A stretch of DNA of 64,000 nucleotides from Iris pallida (Eukaryota > Streptophyta > Magnoliopsida > Asparagales > Iridaceae). Within the stretch, counting starts at the first letter, position 1. Each line of letters begins with the position of its first letter. The notes below the pieces were generated by a model. That model was given only the letters and a program-made list of their open reading frames with translations, did not search any database and was not told the DNA's origin. Where the stretch lies: contig JANAVB010010791.1 of the NCBI GenBank assembly GCA_029216955.1, positions 8,857,826-8,921,825 on the forward strand, given 5' to 3'. The translations under genes and the position numbers were made by a program. Below, piece after piece: positions 55,095-64,000 of the stretch.

Positions 55095-56342
55095 CTACCC
55101 CCAGCAGGTACAGCGGTCAATGAACCATCTTCTTACAATGATAATCCATCCTTGGAGCACGTGTTGGAACCCGCCTAACTTGGCCACAGGCTTCTTGCTA
55201 CCCCTAGGCCGATATTTGGACTTGCCAACCGAGGAAAGGGGTTTCTTGGATAGCTTCTTTTGGGACAGAGAGTCCCGAACAACATTGCATGAAGCAACGT
55301 GAAGCTCTTCTTCTTCCTCACAAGTTCTCGATCGTAGCCTTTGAAAGACGAACCTCCTCTTTGGCGGTGATGGATCTGCTTGACAACAGCAACAGTTGAT
55401 GGTAATCTGAGTACAGTTGTATTTTGATTTAGACACCAACTGTATCTCAGATTCTTCTCTCGTCCTACGCTCGCAGGGAGTAGACAAAGTCTTCATGTAT
55501 CTACTTTCTTCGTGTACACAAGAGCGATGTGCGCAGTCAAATAGATATGGAGAAGGCATTCTTCCTTCGAGTTCCTGTGGGTGAGGTCCAAGTATGCCTC
55601 GATCAGAGAGTCGCTGATGACATACCCCCGGCCTTGAGTAGTGTGAGTAGGTACTCAAGGGATGACGGGATTCCGCCGGACGAGGCTTCGAAGAGTCTGG
55701 GATGGTCTTGTATAGCTTTCCATCGGCTGCGTGCGTTACTGTCAACGTGAGCCTCCGATCCTCCATCGGCGTAGCACTTTGATCGCATGGGGCTAGTGCT
55801 GCCTTGGATCTACTCCTACTACGAATAGATGATGCGTAGTATTCGGAATCCAACATGGCCATACCTGATGGACCGATTATTCTGTCGAAGACAGAAGTTC
55901 TCACCGGTATAGCATCCTCCACGAACGGGCGAGACGTTATCTGTTCCTTTCGACGTTGCACATTTGTCACGCTTGCCTTAGGGTAGCCGTGATCTTCTCT
56001 GCCTTTCCCGAGCATGGGATAAGAGAGAGATGGTCTGGCATCAGCGGTCGAAGGGATCTTCGGGGCTTCATCGATGAGGGTAGTCTGAGACGTAGTCCCC
56101 TCCGTCGTGCTGCTCGTCGCAGCCACCTTAGGCACCCAGGTCCGTCGAGTCTTCTTCGGTTTTACAAACCGCTTCGAAGGACTCGACTTCTCTTCAGAAA
56201 GAAGATCTTCAAAAGCTTGTTGGTCAAAGCGTACCACTAACATCTTCTGAGAGGATCCCAACAAGGCATCATCGGATTGCGTCACCACCTTCTTGTTGGA
56301 GGAGAAGGTATTTCCCAGCAGAGTCACCATCTTGTTTGACAT
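55095..56342 (-). CDS. ORF1 of element E, long intact frame upstream of gag
   Basis: From the ATG at 56342, nine bases inside the LTR end, the frame is open for about 415 codons; an upstream in-frame ATG (56393) lies inside the LTR. I prefer 56342 because element G has its ATG at the matching place. Blocks shared with G: NKMVTLLGNTFS, QKMLVVRFDQQAFEDL, DSEYYASS, HAADGKLYKT and TQITINCCCCQ. The Cys cluster CCCC and basic stretches (KPKKTRRTW, SRSRSKAAL) are notable. It ends at 55095 without reaching gag. Its length and absence of stops, in an element whose gag and pol are ruined, are unusual. Function unknown. Confidence 0.65.
   Translation of the reverse strand: MSNKMVTLLGNTFSSNKKVVTQSDDALLGSSQKMLVVRFDQQAFEDLLSEEKSSPSKRFVKPKKTRRTWVPKVAATSSTTEGTTSQTTLIDEAPKIPSTADARPSLSYPMLGKGREDHGYPKASVTNVQRRKEQITSRPFVEDAIPVRTSVFDRIIGPSGMAMLDSEYYASSIRSRSRSKAALAPCDQSATPMEDRRLTLTVTHAADGKLYKTIPDSSKPRPAESRHPLSTYSHYSRPGVCHQRLSDRGILGPHPQELEGRMPSPYLFDCAHRSCVHEESRYMKTLSTPCERRTREESEIQLVSKSKYNCTQITINCCCCQADPSPPKRRFVFQRLRSRTCEEEEELHVASCNVVRDSLSQKKLSKKPLSSVGKSKYRPRGSKKPVAKLGGFQHVLQGWIIIVRRWFIDRCTCWG
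56310..56332 (-). other. Primer binding site region of element E
   Basis: After the LTR end GTCAAACA the minus strand reads TGGTGACTCTGCTGGGAA, close to the site in G. The site is also translated as part of ORF1. Confidence 0.65.
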
Positions 56343-58388
56343 GGCAAAAGATTGAACGAACTTTTTGTATATTGAACGTAAAAAAGAGTACAATCGATTA
56401 TTATACGAAGAAATCTAAGTACAAAAGTTTCTGAAAAAATGTGACGGTGGAGATCGAGCACTGCAGTGGCTCCTTTACTCCGTTAATGATCTGATAATAA
56501 TATGAGACTTGCCCCGACTCTCTGGTGCCTTCGATGGAACTCTAGGGTTGCCGATCAGGAGGACGTCGAAATTAAAGATTTTGATAATTTTGTGGATCTT
56601 CTTCTCCTTTTCGATCATGTTGTTGGAGGAAAACCTCCCCTATTTATATGGGAGAGGGGCACATATGCAATATGCATTAGGGTTTTGAGATATGAAGAAA
56701 TCTGTCATCTTTGTACGGTGTAGGCTTCTATGGCGCTGACGCATGGCGGGTGCTAAGATTTCTCTCAAACGAGATCTCTGGTTGTTATCAAAATAACCGA
56801 AGGAGGTGACATGTGGTGCATGCCGATTTGCTTGTTCGGATGTACCTGAGCAAATCTTAGGATTGTATCTCAGATTTGGATTCTATGTAATCTTCGTCCG
56901 AGATTTAAATCAATCTGATAAGATATTAACTTGATCAATCCTAATCCTATCTTTGAAAGAGGCGATTTAAGCAAATCGATTGGGTGGGACCATGCCGTCT
57001 GTGCTTTAGGCAAGGCTGGATGCGCTTCTGGGGTGATGAGTAGACTGTGCTTTGGAGACGACGGAACCTCTGTGCTTTAGGGCGACAAGTGGACTATGTT
57101 TCGAAGACAACGGGGCCTCTGTGCTTTTAGGGGCAATGAGTAGGCTGTGTTTCGGATAAAGTCACTGTGCTTTAGGACGACGAGTAGGCTACACCTTCAG
57201 ATACACCATTTTACTGTGCTTTTAGAGTAGCAGTCAGGCTTGTGCTGGAGGCAAACGGTGTCTCCCAGGTCTTTACTGAAAAAGGGGCCATTGAACGGGC
57301 CAGGTCGGAGCAGAGTACTGCGCCGTTTGAGTTGTGGTGGTTTGAAAACATCACCAGTCTGCGCCTAAGGTTGGCACAGGAATGTAGCTGCGCCTCTGGA
57401 TTAAAGGCATTGGCTTTGAAGTCTTCTTTTAAAGAGCAATGGATGACCACTTCTTAATGAACGACTTCCTCTTAATTGCTACCGTTACTAAGGAAATTTC
57501 AAGGAGCATTTGAACAGTTTGAAGACTCACTTGAATAGGCCTATTAATTGAGATCCATTGTGCCGAGTCCTAGGTTCATCCCATTAATGAGGGAATTTTG
57601 ACCGTCGGCCAAATGGTCTATAGTTTGGACTACTCCCGGTCCTATAAAAGGGGAAGTGTTCCTCTGAAGAGTCACTATCTTCTTCCTGACACCCTTCACC
57701 ACCATGTTTGTTCCAGACTTAGCTTCGAGCGGTGGTTGGCTTTGCCTAAGTTGGATTTTGGTTGAGGATTCCTTCGTTCAAAGTGGCTATGCCTTCGTAG
57801 AAGAACCGTTGATGAGCCTTGGAACATGCTGGAATGCTTCTCATGAGGAGTTCGAAGCTAGACGATGCCTTGGAGGTCTTCGAGGTCCTGACGACCTAGC
57901 TTGTGGGTGGATGGCTAACCCGAATTAGAGCCACAGGTTGTGCTCTACCCTGTCCATTCTTGACTTTTGAGACCATTTGCGTCTTCTAGAAATCCGAGCC
58001 AATTGCTACTTCAGAAAGTTGCTCGCTTCAGTCGAGTAGCTGATGCGCTTTTGGAGGGTTGCGCCCACAAGAAAGTCAGAATACGCTTCAATGGGGATTA
58101 CTTTCAATATGCATACCGAGAAGGAGGGGGACTGTGCTTTGACGAAGACTAAACCCCTTGTAGACTCCTCTAGGCTTTGCTGAATCTATAATCGATCCTT
58201 TGTAGAAGAAGTAGGATTAGTCTTTTACGTATAGCCTTGATGAATCTGTACTAGATCTTTGTAGGCATAATAATAACGGAACTTCTTTCTGTATCTTCTG
58301 TTGTCTTTTTAATACTCAGTCTGCGCCTTTGTATCATCTGCGCTGTAGTGGAGGAATGTTATCAGCTGAGATTTTTCATGCTTCTACA
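56333..58388 (-). repeat. 5' LTR of element E (2056 bp)
   Basis: The minus strand starts TGTAGAAGCATG (58388), like the G LTR, and ends GTCAAACA (56333). A minus-strand TATAAATA lies at 56641-56648. An array of CTGTGCTTTAGG / AGTAGACTGTG units (about 56995-57245) occupies a position comparable to the ATGCGGC array in G. The frames 57704-57928 and others here are short and resemble nothing. The partner LTR is off-window. Confidence 0.85.
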
Positions 58389-60004
58389 GTATTATCATAT
58401 TTTGTGATAGTTTGTATCTAAAATTATGCTTACATGTGCTATTCCAATGAATATGAATTTCATGCTGAATGGTATTCTCGTGTTCACGTGATACATACGG
58501 TACACGGATCAAGATACATACCTGAGCCAGGAAAAAGTTTTTAAAAAAGATAATAAATTGTTTCTGATTGTAGAATAGAACATTGTGCGGGAGAGGACAA
58601 AATGGATCACACCGTATGAAATATTTGCAATATAAATAATCCTCAAACCTAGTTAGTTATTACGTACTTCTTTTGATAAGGCCTTGCAGCGGGTATGTGA
58701 GCTTAGCTAACTTTTCAGGTACTATACTTGTATGTATCTATTTCGATCAAAATATTGATTTAGTATTAAATATTGTCTCATCTTTCCTCTGGTGCGGTGG
58801 CCGGGCATTAAGCACCATGCCAATAATGCTACAGTCTGATCCTAGGTAAATGAGATTATTGTCAAAAACTAGTCAAGTGTGGGATCCAAAGATTGTTCTC
58901 TAAATTACATCATCATATAGAAAAATTATAATGTAATTGTGGTAGTGACTGTTAGGCTATAGAAATAGTTTGGACACTAATGAATTACTAGAATTAGGAT
59001 CATAGTAGAGTCATACTTCGAGTCAAAACTATAATACGTCCTTAGGTTTTTAAATATTGTCTTTCTATCTGAGTATCAAATCATGATTTTTCAATCATAT
59101 ACTGTTTTACTACATTTGCTTCATCATTTTAAATAGAGGACTTGCATATGATTGTCGACCTAGTATATGTCTATTAGATGAAGGTATGACTAAGGAAGAG
59201 AAGTAACATTTATATAGCGTTGACGAGACTGAAGAGTTATAGATGCTGAGGGTAGAACAACAGGTTCTTTTGTGTAATTGTATAGTCTCTTATGTATATT
59301 ATCTTTTGATACAGGAAGTAGACCTATGGAATGTAAATATTGATGGTTTATGTTTAGAGAACCTGAATGATTTAGTGTTGTCCATACTTATATCCTATAA
59401 CTTTACATGTGAAAAATCGTAATTTTGAATACCAGTGTATTCGTACGAAGCATAGCCTAGAATGTTTATTACGTACTCGGTTCGTTTGTATTCTGGGAAA
59501 GGGACGTTACATAATTAATAGTTGACCCAAATGCCTTTTGGGATATCCTAATATCTCGTGCGACTTTGACATGTATTTGTAGTACTCATAGTATGGCACG
59601 TACTCTTGTATATGTTTGATTATTGATACGATCAAGATGCGTATTGATATAGTTTGTAATTGTTATAAGACTATTTTCATATGACACAATGGATGGGAAC
59701 TAACATGCCATGTATACGACATAAGAGAGTAGCATTGGGTAGGGAGGATAGTCACTACATGTATATGCTATTTTACACTTTTCCATTAACTTGTTGACTT
59801 CGATGGAGGTGTGGTTATGATGACCTTGGATATAATAGTTGGCCTCTGGAGTTTGATAATGCTATGCAACTTTAAAAAAATGAATTGGATGCAGTATATG
59901 TACTGGTCACTAGTCTTAGATGAGTCTATATCGATCGTATTTTAGCCGATAATGTATTAGTTGTACAAATTAATTTCCTATATACAATTAATTTTCTAGT
60001 TCGA
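58389..60004. other. Flanking DNA, no gene recognised
   Basis: AT-rich sequence with many stops in all frames. The GGGACGTTACA at about 59502-59512 resembles the end of some gypsy LTRs, but no partner was found. I see nothing else here. Confidence 0.3.
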
Positions 60005-60010
60005 TAATGT

Positions 60011-60243
60011 ATTACTCATTAATTTTAAAATTATGCAAATCTTGTATTAGTTATTCAATTCATGTTTCATTTAAAAAGACCATTTTATTTTGAAAATATT
60101 TGTATTAATGTTTAGAAAATTTCTATAAAAAAACATGTACATGTATAATAATATTTACATAATTTGCACAATTAATTTGATAAATGAAACATGAATTGAA
60201 TGACTAATAAAAAATTTGCATAATTTAAAAATTAATGACTAAT
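60011..60243. repeat. Inverted repeat with 63-bp arms
   Basis: Arms 60011-60073 and 60181-60243 are reverse complements with five mismatches and no gaps, around a 107-bp AT-rich loop. It could be a MITE-like or fold-back element. I did not find clear flanking duplications. Confidence 0.7.
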
Positions 60244-60365
60244 ACAAGACTACTAATACATAAAATGCAAATAATGACACATAAAAGATTACATGATGTC
60301 CATAGGATTTTAAATGTCTACATAGTTTTCCTCTACCATAGCTATGGTCATATTTGAATCATTTC

Positions 60366-60567
60366 CTACAATGTAACACATTCAATAAGAACTCCAGTGG
60401 AGTATATTCTTTCGGTATCGCCACTTGCACGCTCATTGTAAACTCTACTAAAATTATGCCAAATATTCGATCCTGATTCAAGCACTTGTCGCGGTGCGTA
60501 TTGAGGTTGCGGTTGTTGACCTTGCGGTTGCTGATCTTGTGATTTCTGTGGTAGTTGATCATTATCC
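60366..60567 (-). pseudogene. Possible hAT transposase N-terminal fragment
   Basis: A 67-codon minus-strand frame starts MDNDQLPQ, has a Gln/Pro-rich stretch, then SGSNIWHNFSRVYNERASGD. The SxIWxxFxxV pattern resembles the start of a BED-type zinc finger in hAT transposases, but the Cys and His ligands do not follow. It would be a truncated copy. Confidence 0.3.
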
Positions 60568-60825
60568 ATGATATAAATCGTCTCTTCACACTAGATTGCT
60601 TCTAAAAATTATAAGAGAAAAGAAATTGTTGGTGTATAATTTTAAAGATGTATGGCCTATTTATATATTTTGTTTGGGGTACAAAATAACCTATTTTACC
60701 CCCAAAAAAGTGTTGTTATAAGGGTATTTTTGGTTATTTTCAGCAAATGACAAAAATATCCTTCAAATGTTCTAAAAACAGCCAATAAATGAGGGTAGAA
60801 GGGTCTTTTTGTCCTCCCAACGGTC

Positions 60826-61075
60826 TAAAAAAACCAAGTTGGGTCGGGCCTGGACCAGGCCGGTCCGGTGGGGCTTTACGGGTTTGACCGACCTGAACCC
60901 GCTATCAAACCGAGCAGGGATGGTTTGGGCTTCCGGGTCCAAATCTGGAACCCAGTCCGGACCCGCTGGGTTAGGGGGTCGGGCCGTGTAGTTGATCGGG
61001 CTCGGGCTGGCCTAGACCAATTTTGACTGGATCAGGCTCGAGCCGGGGACCAGGTCGCCCAGCCCAACATACATC
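60826..61075. repeat. GC-rich GGGTCGGGCC-type repeat block, possibly a hAT subterminal region
   Basis: Short GGTCGGGCC, CGGGTC and GGGCTCGGGCTGG units occur in both orientations in otherwise AT-rich DNA. Such blocks are typical of the ends of plant hAT elements. It lies upstream of the possible transposase start at 60567, which is consistent. Element ends were not found. Confidence 0.35.
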
Positions 61076-61079
61076 TTGA

Positions 61080-62440
61080 TCTTCGGTAGGCAGTCGCTGC
61101 TAGGTGAGCGAGTCCTAGTTAAGAGTTGTAAATGATTTGACTCCAGGGACAAAAGAGTCAACTATACTGATATTCAATCTTTTTATAAGGTTGGGACTTC
61201 ACCAAGTGACCGTAGCTACCATAACCTGATTTTTTAGATTTATTTTACATGCAAAATCAAATTAAATCTAAAAGCTAGCAAACTTAACATCAGCCAACTT
61301 GTGCGTGTTCGACTGTCTTCATTGTTCAACATCTGGCCTTTATGTGCTCGTCGAAGTTGGGTTAATTTTCCATGTCAAATGGCCTTTCTAGCGAGGATTG
61401 GACAAGATGGCCTGGGCTAGAATGATGGGTGTTTGGTTTTTTGGGCTTCGAGTAGGTTGGTTTATGTAGTTTTTAGTCCCACTTAACATTTGGTTATCAC
61501 AAAAAGAGTAATGTTCTATGTACTTCCAAAAACTCATTCTTTCATGTCCCTCGATCACGTGGCACTCCTTTATTGATCCAAGTAAATAAAAAAAATGGTT
61601 GGAAAAAAATATAAGCCACTAGAAGAGGACCACGTGACGGAAGGACATAGAGGAATTAAATTTTAAATGTACATAAATTATTTTCCTCACAAAAAACTTG
61701 AAATCTTACATGTCACGTCTAGAAATCACCAACCTTATATTCTTCTCTCCTTCTCCTTGTCCTTTCCTCTTTGTCCCTGGCTTGTTGTTCAAAGCATCAT
61801 TCTCCCCCTCAAAGTTCTCAACCTGAGAAAGACAAGCACTACTCCAACTCCAAGAGGGAGAGAACAAAACCAACTTAACTATGAATCCAGCACAGTCCTC
61901 CAAGTAAGCTGGCTGGACCCCCTCGTGAATGAATGACAAGTCTTCATGCTTTGTACTCTACCCATCCCCTCTGCATTCTTCTCTCTCCAGCTGCGCGCAG
62001 ACAACTGGACAAGCAGAAGAAAGCTGGAGAGGAATAAACACCATGCACTGCTCACGTAGCTAAGTGCATGTTATACTTGTTCTTTTACTAATCACTCTCT
62101 TCTTGTTATCAGCAAGTAAATATTCTCCTTGTCTTTATCAACTAAAGCTACAATTTTATGTTCAAAGTAAATCTTAGCGTCTTTTGTCTTTAGCATGGAT
62201 GCAGTGTACCAAGCTTGCAGTCTACTTTGGCGTTTGCAAGAAAAAATCATGAGAAAAAGTTGGGGGATCCATTGTCAATGTCGTATGACTCTAGACAACG
62301 TACAATGAATGGACTGTTTCCAGCTACAACAACAGCTTAGGACTTTATTGTATAGTCATGGGATTATTGGAAATTTTGCGTACAAATTAGGCGATCCAAA
62401 CAAGCAAACTCCGGAAGTCACCGAGACTTCAAAAGCGTTT
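61080..62440. other. Flanking DNA, no gene recognised
   Basis: No coding frame resembles a known protein. A pyrimidine-rich stretch (61740-61830) and plain AT-rich DNA fill the region. Confidence 0.3.
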
Positions 62441-62444
62441 GGAA

Positions 62445-62448
<4 letters not shown>

Positions 62449-62502
<54 letters not shown>
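62449..62502. repeat. AT dinucleotide microsatellite
   Basis: Uninterrupted AT repeats of about 27 units. Confidence 0.97.
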
Positions 62503-62506
<4 letters not shown>

Positions 62507-62511
62507 TTTGG

Positions 62512-62612
62512 AACCAGGTAAATTGTTTTTGGAATCGCTCCCACTGGAATTCGAACTCCTGGCCACTCGGACCGCATGCATCTCTCTTAACCACTAGGCT
62601 AGAGGTCATTTG

Positions 62613-62613
<1 letters not shown>
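62512..62613 (-). mobile_element. tRNA-derived SINE
   Basis: On the minus strand an A box (TAGCCTAGTGGTTAAGAG, 62601-62584) and a B box (GAGTTCGAATTCC, 62558-62546) begin 43 nt apart, the spacing of a tRNA promoter. The acceptor arms do not pair, so this is a tRNA-like SINE head and not a tRNA gene. It lies between two AT microsatellites; the one on its 3' side may be the SINE tail. Confidence 0.7.
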
Positions 62614-62691
<78 letters not shown>

Positions 62692-62747
62692 CTCCCCAAC
62701 GCGTGCGGGCTCACACACACTCACACACACACACACGCACACACACG
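62614..62747. repeat. AT repeat, 30-nt T run and CA repeat
   Basis: AT units 62614-62661, T run 62662-62691, then CACACA-type repeats 62712-62747 after CAACGCGTGCGGGCT. Read on the minus strand this is a GT-rich stretch followed by a poly-A run, which could be the 3' end of a second retroposon. Confidence 0.8.
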
Positions 62748-62759
62748 AGGTGAAGAAAT

Positions 62760-63424
62760 ATGTATTCTTAGATTTTGTTTGGTTCACAAAATTAGGATCT
62801 TGAAAAATATATTGGAGTACAGTCTAGAAACCAAATCTGGCTAAATATTTAATTAGATTAGATTTGAATGTTTATAATTGATATTGTGCTATTCTAAATG
62901 TAATATAATTTTTATTTGAGGGTTTCATATTTAGAAACTCATATTATGACCTACAACAGGATTTTCTTATCCTATATATATGGGGTGAGGGTGGAGGCAC
63001 AAAGCATAGCACAAAATTGAGATTTTGAGTGCTCGTCGACAGAAGATCTAAGAGAAACTCCACACTTGCTCTTAGGGCTTCACCATACAAGGCAAAAGGA
63101 AGAAGGAGATCTCATCGAAGAGTCATCAACTTCGGTTAGAAAAAATTGCTACGGACTGGTGAGTGATTTCATTGTAATGTCTATCGTTTCTTCTGAGTGT
63201 GGTGTGGGAGTTGAAACTATTAGACAAAGAGTTCAACATTGTTTTTTGTCTATCTTGTAATTTCATAAGAGCAATTTAAATTAAAATTTGTCCAGATGAC
63301 GTAGTCATCGTCATATACTATCTTTATCTGTACTTGGTGTTCGTTAGACAATGGTTGATCATTTCAGGTGGATTGGCCTAAGTTTTCACTGCGACAACAT
63401 CTTAGACACGGTATCAGAGCGCTT
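62760..63424 (+). mobile_element. Possible copia LTR and leader remnant with Met-tRNA primer site
   Basis: A TATATATATGGGG box (about 62974) is followed by a transcribed-leader-like region and CGGTATCAGAGC at 63409-63420, one base from the standard Met-tRNA primer site. A similar GGTATTAGAGC occurs at about 63497. No gag frame follows and the left LTR edge is unclear. Confidence 0.35.
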
Positions 63425-63575
63425 GTAGGACGTGTTCAATTTCCATTATCTGGTACGAGAGCGAGATTCGTTCATTCTGGTCAGATACCAACATCTGGTA
63501 TTAGAGCTTTTGGGGTTAACAACCATATCTACGTAGCATATGAACATTAGTATGATCACCCTGACAGAGAAGAAT

Positions 63576-64000
63576 TGTAACCCCTCTTCCCGAATTTTTT
63601 TTGAAATATTTTACTTGAATTAAATCGAGATTTTAGAATTTTATAAATATTTAATTTAATTAATTATTATTATAGAAGGCCCTAGTCATGATTAAGTTTT
63701 GGAGTACAAGATGACTAAAAATTATGGCACGGCTAGTGCAGTGGCTTGCCTTGACTAGTGTTTTAGCCCTAGTAGGGAAGACTGAGCATAGTGTGTCCCC
63801 AACTAGAAAAACAGGCCAAGTTGTGACTTGACCTCTATAAAGAATTTAAATTTAGTTATTTATTAAATATTATTAATTTAGGAGATTCGGTTCTACCAAC
63901 AAGTCCGAGTGGACCCGAACCAAACCCAGCCCAAGTAGGTAATTGGTGCACCAAAGACGCCTATGTAATATATTTTTACATCTATATGTATTTGTACTAT
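63576..64000 (+). repeat. Start of a long gypsy-type LTR, running off the window
   Basis: Begins TGTAACCCC, then an AT-rich stretch like the start of the element D LTR, with GACTAGTGTTTTAGCCCTAG resembling GACTAGTGTAGCCTTAG at the comparable position in D. No end is in view. Confidence 0.45.

Larger units (their letters stand above)
34221..58388 (-). mobile_element. Element E: Tat-type Ty3/gypsy retrotransposon, host of the nest, 3' part off-window
   Basis: Minus-strand order from the right is 5' LTR (56333-58388), ORF1, gag and the start of the protease. It is then interrupted by F and G, and continues at 37161 with protease, RT, RNase H and the beginning of a second, archaeal-type RNase H, where element B cuts it at 34221. 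ORF1 before gag and dual RNase H identify the Tat lineage. Its integrase and 3' LTR must lie left of the window. The flank next to the LTR is GTATT (58389-58393). Confidence 0.88.

Noticed and set aside
57704..58152. Short plus-strand frames in the E LTR
   Set aside because: No similarity to any protein, no promoter or splice context, and located inside an LTR.
58389..59520. An additional gypsy LTR ending GGGACGTTACA
   Set aside because: No partner repeat, primer site or start could be found, so it is only mentioned as unassigned DNA.
62512..62613. A tRNA gene on the minus strand
   Set aside because: A and B boxes are present, but the acceptor and other stems do not pair, so it is a SINE head.
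62418..62787. Frames of 60-100 codons reading IYIYIY and KKKKK
   Set aside because: They are translations of AT microsatellites and the T run.

Overview
The window is plant nuclear DNA. It contains no complete host gene that I can support. About 58 kb is a stack of transposons inserted into one another, and the last 5.6 kb is older, low-information flanking DNA. The plant assignment rests on SIRE-like Ty1/copia elements primed by initiator Met tRNA, Tat-type Ty3/gypsy elements with two RNase H domains, a CACTA DNA transposon carrying pieces of plant V-ATPase and NPF transporter genes, and a tRNA-derived SINE. I cannot name the species.

The nesting can be read from LTR ends, target-site duplications (TSDs) and interrupted reading frames. 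The host element is E, a Tat-type gypsy element on the minus strand (34221-37161 and about 52775-58388). Its 3' end lies left of the window. Element B, a SIRE-like copia on the plus strand, inserted into the RNase H region of E; its 3' LTR is 33230-34220 and its 5' LTR is off-window. Three further elements inserted into B: element A (SIRE-like copia, minus strand, 1-9160), element C (CACTA, 9264-15412, TSD CTC) and element D (a gag-only element with 4.4-kb LTRs, 17786-28771, TSD GGCTA). Separately, fragment F (minus strand, a relative of D, 37162-39043 plus 52741 to about 52775) lies in the protease region of E. Element G (Tat-type gypsy, plus strand, 39044-52740, TSD GGATC) inserted into the zinc-knuckle codons of F. 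Removing each insertion restores the host reading frame or sequence, which is the strongest support for this layout.

Gene content is typical of retroelements: gag, protease, integrase, RT and RNase H, nearly all broken by stops or frameshifts. Three things go beyond that. (1) A and B carry an additional ORF after pol, preceded by a promoter-like region that resembles their own LTR and by a structured spacer. (2) G carries, antisense between integrase and the 3' LTR, a two-exon ORF with its own TATA box, a GT-AG intron and an exact in-frame join; its intron, its gag-side ORF, its 3' region and its LTRs all contain amplified ATGCGGC-type repeats. (3) CACTA element C carries exon-intron pieces of a V-ATPase subunit a gene and an NPF transporter.

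Relative ages agree with the nesting. The comparable parts of the A LTRs differ at 5 of 655 positions. The D LTRs differ at about 11 positions over the first roughly 880 bp. The G LTRs differ at about 20 positions over the first roughly 240 bp. Right of 58388 I see an inverted repeat, a possible hAT fragment, a SINE between AT microsatellites, a possible copia leader with a Met-tRNA primer site, and the start of another long LTR running off the end.
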